Source: Acidobacteriota bacterium (GTDB lineage Bacteria > Acidobacteriota > Terriglobia > Acidiferrales > UBA7541). Taken from it: a DNA stretch of 7,756 bases. Shown piece after piece: positions 4,730 to 7,756 of this stretch (position 1 is its first letter; every line of letters begins with the position of its first letter). The translations under genes and the position numbers were made by a program. Below the pieces are notes generated by a model that did no database searches, was not told where the DNA came from, and was given only the letters and a program-made list of their open reading frames with translations. The DNA lies in contig JACOSF010000049.1 of the NCBI GenBank assembly GCA_016179005.1, forward strand, positions 1 through 7,756, given 5' to 3'.

Positions 4730-6478
4730 TTGAAGCAGGCCCTACGGAAGATCCTGGCAACAATAGTTTGCGCCGGGCTGGTGGCGACATCCGCCCCGGC
4801 ACAGCGCGAGGCGACCCGCACGCGCGCAGCACAGAAGACTACGAATCATGCCCCCAAGCTGGTAGTGGTGCTGGTGGTGGACCAGATGCGGGGAGACTAC
4901 ATCGAGCGCTACGGTCACCAGTGGACGAAAGGGCTGCGGCGGCTGGTGAAGCAGGGGGCGTGGTACCGCCAGGCGGCGTACACCTACATGAACACGATCA
5001 CCTGCGCAGGGCACGCCACGATTTCGACGGGGAGCATTCCGGCGACGCACGGCGTGATCTTGAACGCGTGGTGGGACCGGGAAACCGGAAAGCAGGTGAG
5101 TTGTACGGAAGACCCAAAAGCACGAACCATCAGCTACGGCGCCCCGGCGATAGGAGCACACAGCGCGTTCCGGCTGGAAGTGCCCACACTGGCGGACGAA
5201 CTGCGGGCGCAGTTGGACGGAAATGCACGGGTGGTCACCATGGCGGTGAAGGCGCGGGCGGCGATCATGCTGGCGGGTCACCGCGCGGACGCCGCAACAT
5301 GGTTTGACGCCGGCAGCGGTGCCTGGGTGACCACATCGGCGTTTACGGCGGCGCCGGTGCCGTTTGTCGAGAGCTTCTTGAAGTCGCATCCGGTGGAGCG
5401 GGATTTCGGAAAAGTGTGGACACGAGTCCTCCCCGAGAGCGCATACCTGTTCAAGGACGCAGAGGCGGGAGAGAGGCCGCCGGAGGGCTGGAGCGAGGTG
5501 TTTCCGCATCCCCTGGAGGGGAAGAGCGAGAAGCCGGATGCACAATTCTATCGCTTGTGGGCGGAAAGCCCGTTCGCGGATGCCTACGTGGGAGAAATGG
5601 CGGCGGCAACCGTGGACGCGTTGGGGCTCGGGAAGGGGCCGGGCACAGATTATCTGGCGATGAGCTTTGGCGCGCTGGACAGCGTGGGACATGCGTTTGG
5701 GCCGCAGAGCCACGAAGTGCAGGACACGCTGGTGCGGTTGGATGAAACGATCGGGAAGCTGCTGGCGCACCTGGACCACGCGGTAGGGGCGAAAAACTAT
5801 GTCGTTGCGTTCTCCGCGGATCATGGTGTGGCGCCAATTCCAGAGCAAATGATGGGGGAAGGAATTGAGGCGGGGCGCGTGGCCACAAGTGACGTCATCG
5901 CCCGCGTGGAAAAGGCAATGGAGCCGCTGTTGGGGGCGGGCAAGCACGTGGCGCGCATGACCTACCCCGACCTGTATTTCATGTCCGGGGTCTATGCAAA
6001 GCTGCAAGCGGACGCCACGGCGATGGCTGCGGTGAAAGAAGCAATCAGAGGTGTGCCGGGCGTCTGGAGGGTGTATCGAAGCGAAGAGTTGGAAAATGCA
6101 AAAGGCAGCGGGGACGCGATCATGAGGGCAATCGCGCTCAGTTATTACCCGGGACGGAGCGGCGACATGGTGGTTGTGCCGAAGCCGTACTGGTTTTTGG
6201 TGAACGAGGCGAAGTCCGTCCCCGCAGGGTCGGCTACGACGCATGGGACGCCGCACGGTTACGATCAGCATGTGCCGGTCATCTTGATGGGAAACGGGAT
6301 CAAAGGCGGAGAATATCTGAATGCTGCGAGTCCCGCGGACATCGCTCCAACGCTGGCGTTTCTCTGCGCGATCACGCTGGCGCGAGCCGATGGGCGGGTG
6401 CTGGCGGAAGCGCTGGAGATGCCGCGAAGCGCCGACATAAAGGCGACCATGCCATCGGAGAGTGTGAAAAAGCAGTAG
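4730..6478 (+). CDS. Exported PafA-like alkaline phosphatase (phosphomonoesterase)
   Basis: The 582-residue protein starts with a signal peptide: Lys/Arg at 2-7, a hydrophobic core at 8-20, and a likely signal peptidase I site APA at 22-24. It should act in the periplasm or outside the cell. It has the alkaline phosphatase superfamily metal sites: Asp51 (VVDQMRGDY), nucleophile Thr91 (TITCAGHAT), Asp317 and His321 (DSVGHAFGP), Asp364-His365 (SADHG) and His509 (GTPHGYDQHVP). Asn112, Lys174 and Arg176 (VKARAAI) sit at the same offsets from the nucleophile as Asn100, Lys162 and Arg164 of Elizabethkingia PafA, the residues that favour phosphate monoesters. This makes it more likely a broad phosphomonoesterase than a nucleotide pyrophosphatase/phosphodiesterase. 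It is divergent from pyrR and 61 nt before the pyrD start; nothing ties it to pyrimidine synthesis beyond location. PafA residue numbers are from memory of the published enzyme; substrate is inferred. Confidence 0.88.
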   Translation: MKQALRKILATIVCAGLVATSAPAQREATRTRAAQKTTNHAPKLVVVLVVDQMRGDYIERYGHQWTKGLRRLVKQGAWYRQAAYTYMNTITCAGHATISTGSIPATHGVILNAWWDRETGKQVSCTEDPKARTISYGAPAIGAHSAFRLEVPTLADELRAQLDGNARVVTMAVKARAAIMLAGHRADAATWFDAGSGAWVTTSAFTAAPVPFVESFLKSHPVERDFGKVWTRVLPESAYLFKDAEAGERPPEGWSEVFPHPLEGKSEKPDAQFYRLWAESPFADAYVGEMAAATVDALGLGKGPGTDYLAMSFGALDSVGHAFGPQSHEVQDTLVRLDETIGKLLAHLDHAVGAKNYVVAFSADHGVAPIPEQMMGEGIEAGRVATSDVIARVEKAMEPLLGAGKHVARMTYPDLYFMSGVYAKLQADATAMAAVKEAIRGVPGVWRVYRSEELENAKGSGDAIMRAIALSYYPGRSGDMVVVPKPYWFLVNEAKSVPAGSATTHGTPHGYDQHVPVILMGNGIKGGEYLNAASPADIAPTLAFLCAITLARADGRVLAEALEMPRSADIKATMPSESVKKQ

Positions 6479-6517
6479 CCGGGGCACGCCGCAGGTTTTG
6501 CTTGGCATTCGCCCCGG
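6479..6517. repeat. Inverted repeat after the phosphatase stop codon
   Basis: CCGGGGC (6479-6485) is complementary to GCCCCGG (6511-6517) across a 25-nt spacer that contains the pyrD -35 box. No T-run follows, so it is a weak candidate terminator. Its right arm shares 3 nt (6515-6517) with the palindrome at 6515-6533, so in a read-through transcript the two stems would compete. Confidence 0.35.
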
Positions 6518-6529
6518 AAGTGGTACACT
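6502..6529 (+). promoter_or_regulatory. Sigma-70 promoter of pyrD
   Basis: TTGGCA (6502-6507, 5 of 6 consensus matches) and TACACT (6524-6529, 4 of 6) are separated by 16 nt, and TGG directly before the -10 gives an extended -10 element. The expected transcription start, about 6536, falls 1-4 nt before the GTG codons at 6537 and 6540. A leaderless mRNA is therefore predicted. Confidence 0.65.
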
Positions 6530-6533
6530 TCCG
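6515..6533. repeat. Perfect palindrome on the pyrD -10 box, likely operator
   Basis: CGGAAGTG-GTA-CACTTCCG is an 8-3-8 perfect inverted repeat. It covers the whole -10 box and ends about 3 nt before the predicted transcription start, where a bound dimeric repressor would block RNA polymerase. In RNA coming from upstream it would form an 8-bp hairpin with a three-base loop just before the start codon. Which protein binds is unknown. Confidence 0.6.
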
Positions 6534-6539
6534 CCAGTG

Positions 6540-7466
6540 GTGAGCGTGGCGACCTCGGTCGACCTCAGCGTCAACGTCGGCGCCCTCAAGCTGACGAACC
6601 CTATCATTGCCGCCAGCGGCACCTTCGGCTACGGACTCGAGTTTTCCCACCTGGTTGACCTGAACCGCTTGGGCGGAATCGTCGTCAAAGGACTTTCTAT
6701 CGAAGCCATGGATGGCGCACCGGCGCCGCGCATGTGCGAAACCGCCAGCGGAATGCTGAACGCCGTGGGATTGCAGAACGTGGGAGTTCGCGCGTTTGTG
6801 GCGGAAAAGCTGCCCAAGCTGCGGGGCTACCAAACGGCGGTGGTGGCTAACGTCTTTGGCAAGACGGTGCAGGAATACGTGCAGGTGGTCGAGGTGCTTG
6901 AGGGCGCCGAAGGGCTGGCAGCCTACGAGCTGAATATTTCCTGCCCGAACGTGAAGCAGGGCGGTGCCCACTTTGGAAGTGACCCGCGGCTGGCTGCGGA
7001 GGTCGTGGAGGCGGTCCGAAAGGTGGCCAGAAGGCCGCTTTGGGTGAAGCTATCGCCCAACGTGACGCACATTGCCGAGATGGCTATGGCGGTTGAGGCT
7101 GCCGGAGCGGACGTGCTGACGGTGGCGAACACGTACTTTGCCATGAGTGTGGACTTGGAGACACGGAAGTCGAGGTTGGGAAAACTGACTGGGGGTCTTT
7201 CGGGACCAGCAATCAAGCCTATCACGCTGAGGCTGGTCTATGAAACGTGTCGAGCGGTCAGAATCCCGGTAATTGGGCTCGGCGGGATCGAAACTGCCGG
7301 AGACGCGGCTGAATATATGATGGTTGGAGCGGCGGCGGTGCAGGTGGGTACGGCCAGCTTTGTGGACCCCAGAGCCACTGAGAGGCTGGTGGAAGGACTA
7401 GAAAACTGGTGTTTTGCAAATAAGATATGTAAATTGAATGAGTTACGAGGAACATTAAAGGAATGA
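6540..7466 (+). CDS. pyrD: Dihydroorotate dehydrogenase, class 1B catalytic subunit
   Basis: The 308-residue FMN enzyme oxidises dihydroorotate to orotate, step four of UMP synthesis. The class 1B blocks are ASGTFGYG at 25-32, VVKGLS at 48-53, GMLNAVGLQNVGV at 71-83, the NISCPN loop at 132-137 with catalytic Cys135, WVKLSPN at 168-174 (Lys170, FMN contact), and C-terminal FMN-phosphate motifs IPVIGLGGI and VQVGTAS. It has no membrane-anchoring N-terminus, so it is not a class 2 quinone-linked enzyme; class 1B enzymes normally work with the PyrK iron-sulfur/FAD subunit, which is not in this window. The start is uncertain between GTG at 6537, 6540 and 6546. None has a Shine-Dalgarno, and the promoter position favours a leaderless start at 6537 or 6540. 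An in-frame TTG at 6498 would lie upstream of the promoter and is unlikely. The last 60 bases are more AT-rich than the rest of the gene. Confidence 0.96.
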   Translation: MSVATSVDLSVNVGALKLTNPIIAASGTFGYGLEFSHLVDLNRLGGIVVKGLSIEAMDGAPAPRMCETASGMLNAVGLQNVGVRAFVAEKLPKLRGYQTAVVANVFGKTVQEYVQVVEVLEGAEGLAAYELNISCPNVKQGGAHFGSDPRLAAEVVEAVRKVARRPLWVKLSPNVTHIAEMAMAVEAAGADVLTVANTYFAMSVDLETRKSRLGKLTGGLSGPAIKPITLRLVYETCRAVRIPVIGLGGIETAGDAAEYMMVGAAAVQVGTASFVDPRATERLVEGLENWCFANKICKLNELRGTLKE

Positions 7467-7470
7467 ACTC

Positions 7471-7500
7471 TTGCCATGGGAGGGTTGAAAAGGGTATAAT
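7471..7500 (+). promoter_or_regulatory. Near-consensus sigma-70 promoter of rlpA
   Basis: TTGCCA (7471-7476, 5 of 6 matches) and a perfect TATAAT (7495-7500) are separated by 18 nt. Transcription should start near 7507, giving a leader of about 26 nt. This is the best promoter in the window and shows that rlpA is transcribed separately from pyrD. Confidence 0.8.
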
Positions 7501-7530
7501 GTCCTGATTCGCCGTAGGTTAAATAGGACA
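7500..7530 (+). repeat. Inverted repeat around the rlpA ribosome binding site
   Basis: TGTCCT (7500-7505) is complementary to AGGACA (7525-7530), with a 19-nt spacer. The right arm contains the rlpA Shine-Dalgarno AGGA (7525-7528). The left arm begins in the -10 box, so it is transcribed only if initiation occurs at or before about 7501 or in read-through from pyrD. The pairing would hide the ribosome binding site. Confidence 0.3.
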
Positions 7531-7532
7531 CT

Positions 7533-7756
7533 ATGCGTTCGAAGCTTTTCATACTTTGGGCTGGCTTTCGGGGCCTCCTGCTGATCTTGGTCATCGTGAC
7601 CGCAGTGGAGGCGCCGGCGGTGGTTCTTCCTTTGCAGCCCGACAGGCCAATTCGGGTCTGGGAGGGGCTATCGAGCTGGTATGGGGAGAAGTTCCACGGA
7701 CGTTTGACGGCTAATGGGGAGATTTACGACATGTATGCCCCCACAGCGGCCCACCC
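7533..7756 (+). CDS. rlpA: Septal-ring lytic transglycosylase RlpA, N-terminal part
   Basis: The gene starts at ATG 7533, with AGGA 4 nt upstream, and runs off the window after 74 full codons. Residues 1-25 form an uncleaved or weakly processed export signal: basic RSK, then a hydrophobic stretch LLLILVIVTAV at 15-25. From residue 46 the sequence matches the RlpA double-psi beta-barrel: GLSSWYGEKFHGRLTANGE (46-63?), then YDMYAPTAAH ending at residue 74. The final His of TAAH corresponds to the catalytic histidine described for Pseudomonas RlpA, as far as I can align it. RlpA cuts glycan strands that lack stem peptides at the division septum. There is no lipobox cysteine, so this is not the lipoprotein form; the C-terminal SPOR domain, if present, lies outside the window. 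It is not related in function to the pyrimidine genes. Confidence 0.9.
   Translation, partial: MRSKLFILWAGFRGLLLILVIVTAVEAPAVVLPLQPDRPIRVWEGLSSWYGEKFHGRLTANGEIYDMYAPTAAH

Noticed and set aside
4742..6622. 626-codon open frame on the minus strand opposite the phosphatase gene and the start of pyrD
   Set aside because: It mirrors the codons of a clearly real gene, is rich in Arg, His and Pro as expected of a GC-rich shadow frame, and shows no known domain or Shine-Dalgarno.
1..7756. Defence system, mobile element, CRISPR array, tRNA or rRNA
   Set aside because: No transposase, integrase, nuclease, spaced direct repeats, terminal inverted repeats or RNA-gene signatures were seen. All well-supported genes are metabolic or cell-envelope genes.

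Overview
This is a GC-rich, densely coded chromosomal stretch of housekeeping genes. Gene content, frequent TTG/GTG starts, and short periodic purine-rich repeats between genes fit an Acidobacteriota-like bacterium. That placement is an inference from style and protein flavour, not a proof. I see no mobile element, CRISPR array, RNA gene, phage gene or defence system.

Layout: (1) 1-582, the 3' end of a glutamate dehydrogenase gene (+), closed by a hairpin at 608-651. (2) 802-1686, thiD (+), thiamin pyrimidine kinase, apparently monocistronic, closed by a strong intrinsic terminator at 1718-1749. (3) 4563 down to 1756 on the minus strand, a pyrR-pyrB-pyrC operon: the PyrR regulator/uracil phosphoribosyltransferase, aspartate carbamoyltransferase and dihydroorotase. 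pyrB and pyrC overlap by 14 nt. (4) 4564-4729, a divergent intergenic region with a 9-nt periodic repeat (4580-4660) and an attenuator-like inverted repeat before the next gene. (5) 4730-6478, an exported PafA-like alkaline phosphatase (+). (6) 6540-7466, pyrD (+), dihydroorotate dehydrogenase class 1B catalytic subunit. (7) 7533 to the end, the start of rlpA (+), a septal-ring lytic transglycosylase, behind a near-consensus sigma-70 promoter.

Together PyrB, PyrC and PyrD carry out steps 2, 3 and 4 of de novo UMP synthesis (carbamoyl phosphate to carbamoyl aspartate to dihydroorotate to orotate). PyrR is expected to sense UMP and PRPP. CarAB, PyrE, PyrF and the PyrK partner of class 1B PyrD are not in the window.

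The most interesting signals are regulatory. Both pyr transcription units (pyrR operon and pyrD) have an extended -10 box ending only 7-10 nt before the start codon and no Shine-Dalgarno, so both mRNAs look leaderless. The thiD, pyrB, pyrC, phosphatase and rlpA genes have recognisable Shine-Dalgarno sequences. A leaderless pyrR mRNA leaves no room for the classical PyrR attenuator. A perfect 8-3-8 palindrome sits on the pyrD -10 box and looks like an operator. I found no previously undescribed multi-gene system; the novelty, if any, is in how the pyrimidine genes are controlled.
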